Assembly: GCF_003865135.1 (NCBI RefSeq)
Contig: NZ_BHZC01000001.1
Location: forward strand, 6,758,001 to 6,822,000
Length of the DNA: 64,000 bases
Direction: 5' to 3'
Source: Streptomyces chrestomyceticus JCM 4735
GTDB taxonomy: Bacteria > Actinomycetota > Actinomycetes > Streptomycetales > Streptomycetaceae
The notes beneath the pieces were generated by a model. That model did no database searches. It worked only from the letters and a program-made list of their open reading frames with translations, and was not told the origin of the DNA. The position numbers and the translations under genes are program-made. Of this stretch, positions 53,463-63,572 are shown one piece after another; within the stretch, counting starts at the first letter, position 1, and the number at the start of each line of letters is the position of its first letter.

Positions 53463-54070
53463 GGAGCCCGACCCGAGCGGCGGCGGCCACGGCCCCGGCC
53501 TCCTACTTGGCGCTCTTCGTCACGATCCTCCTCGTCCCGGCCCTCTTCCTCACCGGCTGCGGCATCGCCCCCACCGGCTACGTCCAGGCAGGCGCCCCCG
53601 CCCAGGGCATCCGGCAGCCGGGCACCGACACCTACACCGCCCGGATCTTCTTCCTCTCCCCGCTCGGCATCCACGCCGCCGCCCGCCCGGCCGACGGCCC
53701 GGTCGGCCCCCAGGAAGCCCTGGACCTGCTGATGAAGGGGCCCACCGCCGCCGAAAAGGCGCGCGGGCTGGTCAGCGTGGTGCCGCCGATGCCCGGCCGG
53801 CTCACCGCCGTCCCCGCGACCGGCGCGGTCAGCGTCCACCTGCCGACCCCGGTGTCCCGGATGGAGGCGGCGGCGATCCACCAGATCGCGTGCACCGCGG
53901 CCCACGCCGCCCTCCCCGGCGGCCGCCCGGCCACCCAGGTCGACGTCCGGATGTACGAGCCGGAGAGCCAGGGGCGCCCGTGGACGGTGCGCTGTTCCAG
54001 CAACGGACTCGCCCTGCCGGCCGCCGGCCCCGACACCGGGCAGAGCCCCACCCCGGAAAGCACTCCGTAA
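53459..54070 (+). CDS. GerMN-like lipoprotein of the two-component operon
   Basis: 203 residues, ATG overlapping the kinase stop. A long signal peptide (SYLALFVTILLVPALFLTGC) ends in a lipobox at Cys34. The mature part (YTARIFFLSPLGIHAAARPA...PQEALDLLMKGPTAAEKARGLVSVVPP...GAVSVHLPTPVSRMEAAAIHQIACTAAHA) resembles the GerMN domain of LpqB-type lipoproteins. In mtrAB-lpqB the lipoprotein adjusts kinase activity, so a similar role outside the membrane is a fair inference here. It is the last gene of the operon. Confidence 0.82.
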   Translation: MRSPTRAAAATAPASYLALFVTILLVPALFLTGCGIAPTGYVQAGAPAQGIRQPGTDTYTARIFFLSPLGIHAAARPADGPVGPQEALDLLMKGPTAAEKARGLVSVVPPMPGRLTAVPATGAVSVHLPTPVSRMEAAAIHQIACTAAHAALPGGRPATQVDVRMYEPESQGRPWTVRCSSNGLALPAAGPDTGQSPTPESTP

Positions 54071-54218
54071 GCCTCCCCGTACACCTCCCGGACGCCCCTC
54101 CGGAAACCTCCCCGCCCCCCACCCCATGAGCCTCCCGGGCCCCCGGCCCCTCGCCCCCGAAGTACTCCCTGACCAGGCGGCTTTGTCAGTGGTCGGCACT
54201 AAAATCGGAGGCAGTAAG

Positions 54219-54239
54219 GAAGCAGTCCAGGACTGCTTC
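54219..54239. promoter_or_regulatory. 21-base perfect palindrome before the small basic protein gene
   Basis: Arms GAAGCAGTCC and GGACTGCTTC flank a single A. The element ends 11 bases before AGGAGG (54251-54256), the ribosome site of the gene at 54263. As DNA it is an ideal dimer operator; as RNA it would fold into a hairpin in the leader. Confidence 0.65.
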
Positions 54240-54262
54240 TCCGCTGTCCCAGGAGGTTGCCG

Positions 54263-54622
54263 ATGGCCGTAGCCACACTGTCCACGAGCACCGCGGTCGC
54301 GAAGAAGAACACACCGGCCACGAGGGCCGGGAAGGCCACGACGGCCGCGTACGGAAAGACCGCCGCGCGCCGGGTGGTCCGCCGTACGCCGATGGTCAAG
54401 AAGCCGCTGCCCGCCGGCCTCCCGCGCGAGTGGTACGAAGCCCACAACCGCCGCCTCAAAGCCATGCGCCTGGCGATAGCCCTGCTCGACGGCGGTGTCT
54501 ACACCCCGGAACGGGCCCGCAACCGCACCATCCGCACCACCGCGGCCCGGATCGGAGTGCACCCGCCCTCCAACACGACCTGCCGCCTGGTCCGTTCCCT
54601 GATCACTGAGAACGCCCGCTGA
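54263..54622 (+). CDS. Small basic protein of unknown function
   Basis: 119 residues from an ATG six bases after a perfect AGGAGG. The first 50 residues are Ala/Thr/Lys-rich and strongly basic (AVAKKNTPATRAGKATTAAYGKTAARRVVRR). The rest is a compact conserved-looking domain: PLPAGLPREWYEAHNRRLKAMRLAIALLDGGVYTPERARNRTIRTTAARIGVHPPSNTTCRLVRSLI, helical and Arg-rich. The overall charge suggests nucleic acid binding, and an autoregulatory role through the upstream palindrome is possible. I do not recognise a named family. Confidence 0.75.
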   Translation: MAVATLSTSTAVAKKNTPATRAGKATTAAYGKTAARRVVRRTPMVKKPLPAGLPREWYEAHNRRLKAMRLAIALLDGGVYTPERARNRTIRTTAARIGVHPPSNTTCRLVRSLITENAR

Positions 54623-54844
54623 ACCGGCAGGCGACGCGCCGCCGCCTGCGCGCGAACACGAGCGACGACTCCCACCGCCCCTGACCGCCCACGGCCCGGC
54701 ATCCGCCGCGTACCCCCGACCTGCTCCGGGCCTCCTTCAGCCGCTTCGAGCCGCTCCTACTCCACTCCTGACGTCCTGACCTGACCGGCCCCTCCCGGCC
54801 TGACCGGGAGGGGCCACAGCCATGCCCAAAAGCGCAGTTCAGCG

Positions 54845-57536
<2,692 letters not shown>

Positions 57537-58745
57537 ATGACCTACGGACACGACTCGGACACCGCGCCCCGCATCGGACGGAACATCGCCCGGGCCCGCA
57601 AAGCCCGTGGCCTGACACAGTCGCTGCTGGCTCAGCGCATTCCGTGCTCGAAGTCCCTGGTGGCGCAGGTGGAACGGGGCCACAAGCCGGCCTCGCCCTC
57701 CTTCACCGCCGGGGCCGCCCGGGCGTTGAACGTACGGCTGGGCCAGCTCACCGGCCAGCCCTACGAAGACCCCCACCGGGGACGCGTCCACACGACGATT
57801 CCCGGCATTCAACGCTCCATGCTGAGCTGGGACTTACCCGAAGAGGACCTGCCGGCCCGCTCCCTCGACGCGCTCGCCGCCGATGTCGCACGCATCTCCG
57901 CCTTGGGCCGCAAGGCGCGGTACGGACAGCTCGGCGAAGCCCTTCCCGCGCTGCTCGACGAATTGGCGGTCGCCTGTCACACGGCGGTCGGCGCGGACCG
58001 CCGACGAGGTTTCGGCCTGCTTGCCGAGGCGTACTCCAGCGTGACGGCCATCGCGTACGTACTCGGCCTCTTCGACCTGCGCTCCCAAGCCATGGACCGA
58101 GTCCAGTGGGCAGCGCGCGAGTCCGACGATCACCTGCGGATCGCCCGCACACAGTGGCAGCGCTCGACGCTGTTCCTCCACGAGGCCGCGTACAGCCAAG
58201 GCAGGAAATTGCTGGACCGCGTACGTCATGACCTCGGCGAGGACATCGCGCACATGGACCCGGCCACGCTCAGCGTGCACGGCGCCTCCCACCTCCGCGC
58301 GGCGATATTCGCCGCACGAACCTCCGATGCGAGTGGCGCACACGAACACCTGGACGCGGCCGCCGACGCCGCCAGGCTGCTGGGCGAGGATGCCAACCAC
58401 TACGGCTTGGAATTCGGACCGACCAACATCGCGATACATCGCCTCGGTGTTGCCGTGGAGACGTACGACGGTCCCGAAGTCATTCGCCTGACGCGAACCA
58501 CGCACCTGCCGAGCGCGGTTGCGCCCGTAAGGGCCGGCCACTGGTACATCGACGCTGCAAAGGGGTTGCTCGATCACGGACAGCGCGAAAAGGCATTCAG
58601 CGCTCTCCAGGCGGCACGACGAGTCGCACCGCAGCAGACGCGCAACCATCCGCAGGTGCGCGAGACGGTCCGGACCCTGATCGAACTGGAGCGCTACAGC
58701 AAACACGCACTCTCCGGCTTCGCCGCATGGGCCGGCATCACCTGA
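57537..58745 (+). CDS. XRE-type helix-turn-helix regulator with TPR-like C-terminal domain
   Basis: 402 residues. The helix-turn-helix is IGRNIARARKARGLTQSLLAQRIPCSKSLVAQVERGHKPASPSF at residues 13-56. About 330 residues of alpha-helical repeats follow (for example RGFGLLAEAYSSVTAIAYVLGLFDLRSQAMDRVQWAARES), like tetratricopeptide-type ligand domains of many actinobacterial regulators. It starts a short plus-strand unit with two small genes behind it. Third-position G/C is lower than in neighbours such as geoA. Ligand and targets unknown. Confidence 0.88.
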   Translation: MTYGHDSDTAPRIGRNIARARKARGLTQSLLAQRIPCSKSLVAQVERGHKPASPSFTAGAARALNVRLGQLTGQPYEDPHRGRVHTTIPGIQRSMLSWDLPEEDLPARSLDALAADVARISALGRKARYGQLGEALPALLDELAVACHTAVGADRRRGFGLLAEAYSSVTAIAYVLGLFDLRSQAMDRVQWAARESDDHLRIARTQWQRSTLFLHEAAYSQGRKLLDRVRHDLGEDIAHMDPATLSVHGASHLRAAIFAARTSDASGAHEHLDAAADAARLLGEDANHYGLEFGPTNIAIHRLGVAVETYDGPEVIRLTRTTHLPSAVAPVRAGHWYIDAAKGLLDHGQREKAFSALQAARRVAPQQTRNHPQVRETVRTLIELERYSKHALSGFAAWAGIT

Positions 58746-58828
58746 TGTTTCACAGCTCGTGAAACTCGGCAGGGGGCCGGCTGGCCACCATGTGACTGAC
58801 TGAATGTCACCTGGCACTTGGAGCTTGT

Positions 58829-59020
58829 ATGCCTGACCCTGTCCCTAACCGCAGCACACATCAGCTCGTACGTGAATGCTGCCGCTGCGAGCGCGTCACC
58901 GAGAGTCCCGTCCTCATTGCCATGGTCGAGGCAGCCAGCGGTCCGGGTTGGAACATCTTCGCGTGCCCCGACTGCGCATCCTCAGTTCCTTCTCAGCCGG
59001 AATCAGGGGTGGCTTGGTGA
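58829..59020 (+). CDS. Small Cys-rich (zinc ribbon-like) protein
   Basis: 63 residues, MPDPVPNRSTHQLVRECCRCERVTESPVLIAMVEAASG... then a second pair in FACPDCASS. The CCRC and CPDC pairs, 32 residues apart, look like a single zinc ribbon. It follows the XRE gene by 83 bases and overlaps the next gene by GTGA, which supports real translation. Similar tiny zinc-ribbon proteins accompany XRE regulators in streptomycetes. Function unknown. Confidence 0.65.
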   Translation: MPDPVPNRSTHQLVRECCRCERVTESPVLIAMVEAASGPGWNIFACPDCASSVPSQPESGVAW

Positions 59021-59289
59021 ATACGCCTACGCCGCGCAGTCGCTCAAAGAGCGACTGGGCGATCGGACGAGCCTCCGGCCGAGCAATCCGCCGCACCGAA
59101 GACGACTGCTTGGCCCTGCCGCTGTGCCTTTCCCGGGACGATGCCGACGTGCTCGTCGAGCTCATCATGACGCCCGCCGAAGGCGAACTACTGCACGCTG
59201 CCTTGTGCCACGCGCTCGACGGACATCTACCACCCCTGGACGCCCCGGAGTGCCGTAAGGGCGTGCTGAAAAACCTGTATCACCGATAG
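59017..59289 (+). CDS. Small protein of unknown function, third gene of the XRE unit
   Basis: 90 residues from a GTG overlapping the zinc-ribbon gene stop. A basic Ser/Arg-rich head is followed by an acidic, helical part (LALPLCLSRDDADVLVELIMTPAEGELLHAALCHALDGHLPPLD). No membrane segment, no known motif. A palindromic terminator follows 16 bases after the stop, so the unit ends here. Reality is supported by the overlap and by the terminator. Confidence 0.65.
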   Translation: MNTPTPRSRSKSDWAIGRASGRAIRRTEDDCLALPLCLSRDDADVLVELIMTPAEGELLHAALCHALDGHLPPLDAPECRKGVLKNLYHR

Positions 59290-59305
59290 CCGTACACATG
59301 GTGGT

Positions 59306-59329
59306 GCCCCCGGCCACGTGGCCGGGGGC
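59306..59329. terminator. Bidirectional terminator palindrome
   Basis: The 24 bases are fully self-complementary, with arms GCCCCCGGCCAC and GTGGCCGGGGGC. They lie between the converging XRE unit and the 75-residue membrane protein gene. Confidence 0.75.
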
Positions 59330-59363
59330 GAACTCCTTCGCTGCCCGCCCTGAGCCAGAGACC

Positions 59364-59591
59364 TCACTGCGCCCCTGACTCGCTAGGCGGTAGCTCCGGG
59401 TGCGGAGCCGCTCTCTCGGCTTCTCCCAGTGAAGCGGCGAGGATGCGGCAGATCTCAAATCGTTGCCCTGGGTCACAGTCTTCTGTGAGTCGCTCCAGTC
59501 GTCGAAGAACCGCCACGTCCCGCCCGCAGCGAGCGATGACGCCCAGAATCACGCATGCTGACACCACGAGCAGCACCACGGACACGCTCAT
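59364..59591 (-). CDS. Small membrane-anchored protein of unknown function
   Basis: 75 residues from the ATG at 59591. A single N-terminal helix (SVSVVLLVVSACVILGVIA) is followed by a charged soluble part (RRLERLTEDCDPGQRFEICRILAASLGEAERAA). The start overlaps the stop of the 299-residue gene (ATGA), so the two are made together. No known family recognised. Possibly anchors or inhibits its partner at the membrane, which is only inference from the gene arrangement. Confidence 0.65.
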   Translation of the reverse strand: MSVSVVLLVVSACVILGVIARCGRDVAVLRRLERLTEDCDPGQRFEICRILAASLGEAERAAPHPELPPSESGAQ

Positions 59592-60487
59592 GACTCGTAA
59601 CGCTTCCTGATGTGCTGTGCGACTTCCTCCGCCTCGCGACCGTAGAGGCACGAACTGTGGCGGTTCAAGATGACTGTGCGATCACCGAGATGGGCAGAGT
59701 GCCGAGAGACCAACTCGATGGCCTTTTCCCGCGGCAAACCATCGGCGAAGCCGTGAGCCAGGAGGTTCCCGCAGAGAGTTTCTACGGTGTCACCGCAGCA
59801 CCATTCGATGACGAGATCGCCGGAGTGATGCGTGTAGCAGTTGGCGAACCCATGTGGTTCGGCTGTCCTGTTGACTAGCTGGGGCCGGCGCAGAATCCGA
59901 CTCAGCAGCACGTCGCGGATTCGCAGATTTACGAGCGCTCTGCGGTTCGCCCACGCGTCAGCCTCCTGCCTCTCATCGCGAGAGAGGCCACCAGGAACTC
60001 TCTTCCACAGAAGCACCTCGCCGTCGCGTGCGGACGGCAGACGGGTGGGGGCACCGTCGGTACGCGTCACAGTGACGTACGCCGAGCTGTCCGCGTCGCG
60101 GAGAACAAACTGCCTGCCGCTGCCCTGGACGCGCAGGCCAGGGATCCCACGGACGCCACCGTAAACATGGTCGAAACGGGGGAGGAGCTCACGGATAACC
60201 TCGTCCGCCATGCCGGGCTCCAAGGTCAGCCTCAGGCTCTGTCCTTCTGGCTCTGCCTTTCGCACACCAAGAAGAGCGCCATTGAGCTGACGATCCTGGA
60301 AGTTGCTAGCCAGCACATGGGCCATGTGTGCTTCCAGGCGGCGCTGGTGTGGGTTGGAGGAGTCCTTGATCGAGGAACCAAGGTAGACATTGGCCTGCTG
60401 CGCCAGCCTGGAAGCAGTCGGGAGTTTCAGTGACGACTGGTCGCGGATCTTCTTGGCCAGCCGGGTGGTATTGCGTGACCTGGACAT
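59588..60487 (-). CDS. Unrecognised 299-residue protein, operon partner of the small membrane protein
   Basis: Start ATG at 60487 with GGAAGGGG upstream. The N-terminus is basic and helical (SRSRNTTRLAKKIRDQSSLKLPTASRLAQQANVYLG), and AHMAHVLASNFQDRQLNGALLGVR follows. The C-terminal third has several Cys and His: HGFANCYTHHSGDLVIEWCCGDTVETLCGNLLAHGF and HSSCLYGREAEEVAQHI. No catalytic signature I know is present. The soluble protein is coupled to a 75-residue membrane protein. Base composition is less GC-biased than neighbours. Function unknown; a conflict or regulatory role is possible but unsupported. Confidence 0.7.
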   Translation of the reverse strand: MSRSRNTTRLAKKIRDQSSLKLPTASRLAQQANVYLGSSIKDSSNPHQRRLEAHMAHVLASNFQDRQLNGALLGVRKAEPEGQSLRLTLEPGMADEVIRELLPRFDHVYGGVRGIPGLRVQGSGRQFVLRDADSSAYVTVTRTDGAPTRLPSARDGEVLLWKRVPGGLSRDERQEADAWANRRALVNLRIRDVLLSRILRRPQLVNRTAEPHGFANCYTHHSGDLVIEWCCGDTVETLCGNLLAHGFADGLPREKAIELVSRHSAHLGDRTVILNRHSSCLYGREAEEVAQHIRKRYES

Positions 60488-60742
60488 GCGTTGCCCCTTC
60501 CGCGTGCCGCCCGGCGACGACAGGAGAGACAGAACGGATGTCCTGATGCGTACTGACTGCCAACTGCGGGTGACTCTCAAGAGCCCGTTGCTCGCTCCGG
60601 CGCCGAGACCGGATGTAGCGAGACGCACTGCCGCAGCAGCGCCACGGATACGCTACACCCACGTCTTGTGCCTGAGAAGGAAGCGAACCGCCGTTCGGCG
60701 ATTCGAGCGTCGTAGATTCCCAGGAAGTGGCAAGACGGCATA
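60488..60742. other. Divergent intergenic region
   Basis: 255 bases between the 299-residue gene and a short plus-strand frame. No helix-turn-helix-encoding frame was found here that could be the missing front of the DUF5753 gene downstream. No clear promoter hexamers or hairpins. Confidence 0.4.
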
Positions 60743-60937
60743 ATGCTCGCCGACCTGGCCGACGAAGGGGCCCCGGCTCGGCCGGCCATTGTCGACCAGG
60801 CCACATCACTCAAGATCGCCCACGCTATCCACGGCGCTTGGGGCTTGCTTGCCGGTTCTGTCGCCATTCCCGAGGAGTTGGTGGAGACTTTGTCTTGCCG
60901 CGCGTCGCGGCCGAACGAAAGCCGCCCGGCAGCATGA
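60743..60937 (+). CDS. Short frame, possible 64-residue protein
   Basis: MLADLADEGAPARPAIVDQATSLKIAHAIHGAWGLLAGSVAIPEELVETL... ends 16 bases before the DUF5753 gene on the same strand. No strong ribosome site. It is not recognisable as a helix-turn-helix. It may be a small upstream gene or a remnant. Low certainty. Confidence 0.35.
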   Translation: MLADLADEGAPARPAIVDQATSLKIAHAIHGAWGLLAGSVAIPEELVETLSCRASRPNESRPAA

Positions 60938-60953
60938 CCTGAAAGGGGGCCTC

Positions 60954-61580
60954 GTGACGAGTTCAGTTCCGTGGAAAGAGCGCCTGTCCGCCGGCACGGA
61001 AGCGGTGCAGGACGACGTGATCGGCTGGTACCAGGACACGCGAGAGGGCTTGGCATACGTGCCCACGATGGTCTGGGGAACTCTCCAGACCGAGGCATAC
61101 GCCACCGTGATCCTGAGGCAGGTCGTTGACTTTCTCGGCGTACCGGACGATGTCCCAGCCGGGGTCGCCAAGCGCATGCGGCGGCAGGAGGTGCTGCACG
61201 ACAGCGACCACCACTACGACGTGATCCTTGGCGAGCAGGCGCTCTATACGAACGTCGGCGGGCCCGATGTCATGGGAGCACAGATCGACCGTCTTCTCCG
61301 CGACATCGACCTCCCCTCCCTCAGCCTGGGCATCTTGCCCGCAGCCGCGCCGGTGGACATGTTCCCTGTCCACGCCTTCAACATCTACGGCCACCCGGAC
61401 AGGGCCCACGTGGAGCTGGTCTCCTCCACCGTGGACGTCACTGAGCAAGGCGAACTCGATCTCTACCGGAAAGCGTTCGATCTGTTGCGCCGCGGAGCTG
61501 TCTATGAAGATGCCGCCAAGGAGCTTCTACGAAAGGCCCGCTCCTTCTGGACCCGTGCTCCGCTCCGCACGGGCGGCTGA
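60954..61580 (+). CDS. DUF5753-domain protein lacking the N-terminal helix-turn-helix
   Basis: 208 residues from a GTG with AAAGGGGG upstream. The whole protein is the C-terminal ligand-type domain of Streptomyces XRE regulators: WKERLSAGTEAVQDDVIGWYQDTREGLAYVPTMVWGTLQTEAYATVILRQVVDFLG, LGEQALYTNVGGPDVMGAQIDRLL, MFPVHAFNIYG and HVELVSSTVDVTEQGELDLYRKAFDLLRRGA. Normally about 80 residues with a helix-turn-helix come first, but none is encoded in any frame just upstream. It may be a truncated regulator or a stand-alone partner for a separate DNA-binding protein. It is followed by a strong terminator. Confidence 0.8.
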   Translation: MTSSVPWKERLSAGTEAVQDDVIGWYQDTREGLAYVPTMVWGTLQTEAYATVILRQVVDFLGVPDDVPAGVAKRMRRQEVLHDSDHHYDVILGEQALYTNVGGPDVMGAQIDRLLRDIDLPSLSLGILPAAAPVDMFPVHAFNIYGHPDRAHVELVSSTVDVTEQGELDLYRKAFDLLRRGAVYEDAAKELLRKARSFWTRAPLRTGG

Positions 61581-61630
61581 CCGGCGGCAAGAAGGCAGCC
61601 GCCGCACACGGAGTCTGGACGAAGAACCAG

Positions 61631-61667
61631 CGAGGGCCGCTACCCGAATTCGGAGTAGCGGCCCTCG
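61631..61667. terminator. Strong terminator hairpin upstream of the glnA1 3' end
   Basis: Arms CGAGGGCCGCTAC and GTAGCGGCCCTCG pair perfectly over 13 bases around an 11-base loop. It lies between the converging DUF5753 and glnA1 genes and can stop transcripts from both sides. Confidence 0.85.
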
Positions 61668-61763
61668 GCCTGGGATTACGTCAGAGAGCCGCCAGGGCGG
61701 CGCCCATTCCGCAGTTCACGTTCTGCTTCCGGCTCGTCTTCCCGGATTTCCCGACCCCGTCCT

Positions 61764-63173
61764 TTAGAGATCGAAGTACAGCTCGAACTCGTGCGGGTGC
61801 GGGCGGAGCTGGATCGGGGCGATTTCGTTGGTGCGCTTGTAGTCGATCCAGGTCTCGATGAGGTCGGAGGTGAAGACGCCGCCCTGCTGGAGGTACTCGT
61901 TGTCGGCTTCCAGGGCGTCGAGGACGGCCGGGAGGCTGGTGGGGACCTGGGGGACGCCCGCGTGTTCCTCGGGGGCGAGCTCGTAGAGGTCCTTGTCGAT
62001 CGGCTCGGCGGGCTCGATCTTGTTCTTGACGCCGTCCAGGCCCGCGAGGAGGAGGGCGGAGAAGGCGAGGTACGGGTTCGAGGACGGGTCCGGGGCGCGG
62101 AACTCGACGCGCTTGGCCTTCGGGTTGGAACCCGTGATCGGGATGCGCATCGCGGCGGAGCGGTTGCGCTGCGAGTAGACCAGGTTGACCGGGGCCTCGA
62201 AGCCGGGGACCAGGCGGTGGTAGGAGTTCACCGTCGGGTTGGTGAAGGCGAGGAGCGAGGGGGCGTGCTTGAGGATGCCGCCGATGTAGTAGCGGGCGGT
62301 GTCCGAGAGGCCCGCGTAGCCCTGCTCGTCGTAGAAGAGGGGCTCGCCGCCGGTCCACAGGGACTGGTGGACGTGCATGCCGGAGCCGTTGTCGCCGAAG
62401 ATCGGCTTGGGCATGAAGGTGGCGGTCTTGCCGTTGCGCCAGGCGACGTTCTTCACGATGTACTTGAAGAGCATCAGGTCGTCGGCGGCGGCGAGGAGCG
62501 TGTTGAACTTGTAGTTGATCTCCGCCTGGCCGGCCGTGCCGACCTCGTGGTGCTGGCGCTCGACCTTCAGGCCGGCCGCGTCCAGCTCCAGGGAGATCTC
62601 GGCGCGCAGGTCGGCGAAGTGGTCGACCGGGGGAGCCGGGAAGTAGCCGCCCTTGTAGCGGACCTTGTAACCGCGGTTGTTGACCTCGGAGCCGGTGTTC
62701 CAGGCGCCGGCCTCGGAGTCGATGTGGTAGAAGGACTGGTTCGCCGACGTCTCGAAGCGGACGTTGTCGAAGACGTAGAACTCCGCCTCCGGGCCGAAGA
62801 ACGCGGTGTCGGCGATGCCGGTGGAGGCGAGGTACGCCTCGGCCTTCTTCGCCACGTTGCGCGGGTCACGGCTGTACTGCTCGCCGGTGATCGGGTCGTG
62901 GATGAAGAAGTTGATGTTGAGGGTCTTGTCGCGGCGGAACGGGTCCACGCGGGCGGTGGAGAGGTCGGCGCGCAGGGCCATGTCGGACTCGTGGATGGCC
63001 TGGAAGCCGCGGATCGAGGAGCCGTCGAAGGCGAGCTCCTCGGTCGGGTCGAACGCCTCCGCCGGAACCGTGAAGTGCTGCATCACACCGGGCAGGTCGC
63101 AGAACCGGACGTCGACGAACTTGACGTCCTCGTCCGCGATGAACTTCTTGGCCTCATCGGCGTTCTGGAACAT
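61764..63173 (-). CDS. glnA1: Glutamine synthetase type I (GlnA1)
   Basis: 469 residues from the ATG at 63173, which has AGGAGGAG upstream. Key parts: [92 protein letters not shown], and the C-terminal [11 protein letters not shown]. Tyr397 in [11 protein letters not shown] is the GlnE adenylylation site, the same number as in E. coli, so activity is under covalent control. The dodecamer makes glutamine from glutamate, ammonia and ATP in the cytoplasm. A GlnR site lies upstream, indicating transcriptional nitrogen control. Single gene ending at a strong terminator. Confidence 0.97.
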   Translation of the reverse strand: MFQNADEAKKFIADEDVKFVDVRFCDLPGVMQHFTVPAEAFDPTEELAFDGSSIRGFQAIHESDMALRADLSTARVDPFRRDKTLNINFFIHDPITGEQYSRDPRNVAKKAEAYLASTGIADTAFFGPEAEFYVFDNVRFETSANQSFYHIDSEAGAWNTGSEVNNRGYKVRYKGGYFPAPPVDHFADLRAEISLELDAAGLKVERQHHEVGTAGQAEINYKFNTLLAAADDLMLFKYIVKNVAWRNGKTATFMPKPIFGDNGSGMHVHQSLWTGGEPLFYDEQGYAGLSDTARYYIGGILKHAPSLLAFTNPTVNSYHRLVPGFEAPVNLVYSQRNRSAAMRIPITGSNPKAKRVEFRAPDPSSNPYLAFSALLLAGLDGVKNKIEPAEPIDKDLYELAPEEHAGVPQVPTSLPAVLDALEADNEYLQQGGVFTSDLIETWIDYKRTNEIAPIQLRPHPHEFELYFDL

Positions 63174-63275
63174 CCAACTCCTCCTAGCCCGGTCACCGGC
63201 GGTCGGCGGACGCGGGATTGCTACGCGGAGCGCACCATGTGCGGTGGCGCGCTTGCCCGACCATAGGCAGGCGGG

Positions 63276-63313
63276 ATTTCCCAAGCATGACCCATTTGTT
63301 TCGCCGAGGTTAA
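63276..63313 (-). promoter_or_regulatory. GlnR-binding site upstream of glnA1
   Basis: On the minus strand four half-sites occur with exactly six bases between each: TTAAC, GAAAC, GTCAT, GAAAT. This fits the Streptomyces GlnR a-site/b-site consensus (GTNAC n6 GAAAC, repeated). It lies 103-140 bases before the glnA1 start, where GlnR activates glnA1 under nitrogen limitation in S. coelicolor. Seen directly; binding inferred. Confidence 0.8.
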
Positions 63314-63572
63314 CCGCCGCGCGGCCCGTATGGAGCGGTGATGTGCGGGGGCAAGGGGTGGTGGAATTGATCATTCCGGGGGAGGCCGGACGCCGGCCGA
63401 AACCTGGCTGAGCACGGCTGCGTGCGGTGAGAAGGGGGCGGGGCCGGGCGGAGCCGTATGCGTCGCGCCGTGTGGCGGGGGCGTCGCGCGGTGGTCCCCG
63501 GTACGGCCCTCCGGCGCCCTCGGCGGCGCCCCGCGAGCGGGCGAACGTATGCGGTCGCAGTACCGTGGACGG
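63314..63572. other. Remaining divergent region between glnA1 and the RDD gene
   Basis: No gene-like frame. The side near 63420-63570 carries repeated GGGGCG and CGCGC patterns. The RDD promoter must be here, but hexamers are not clear. Confidence 0.4.
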
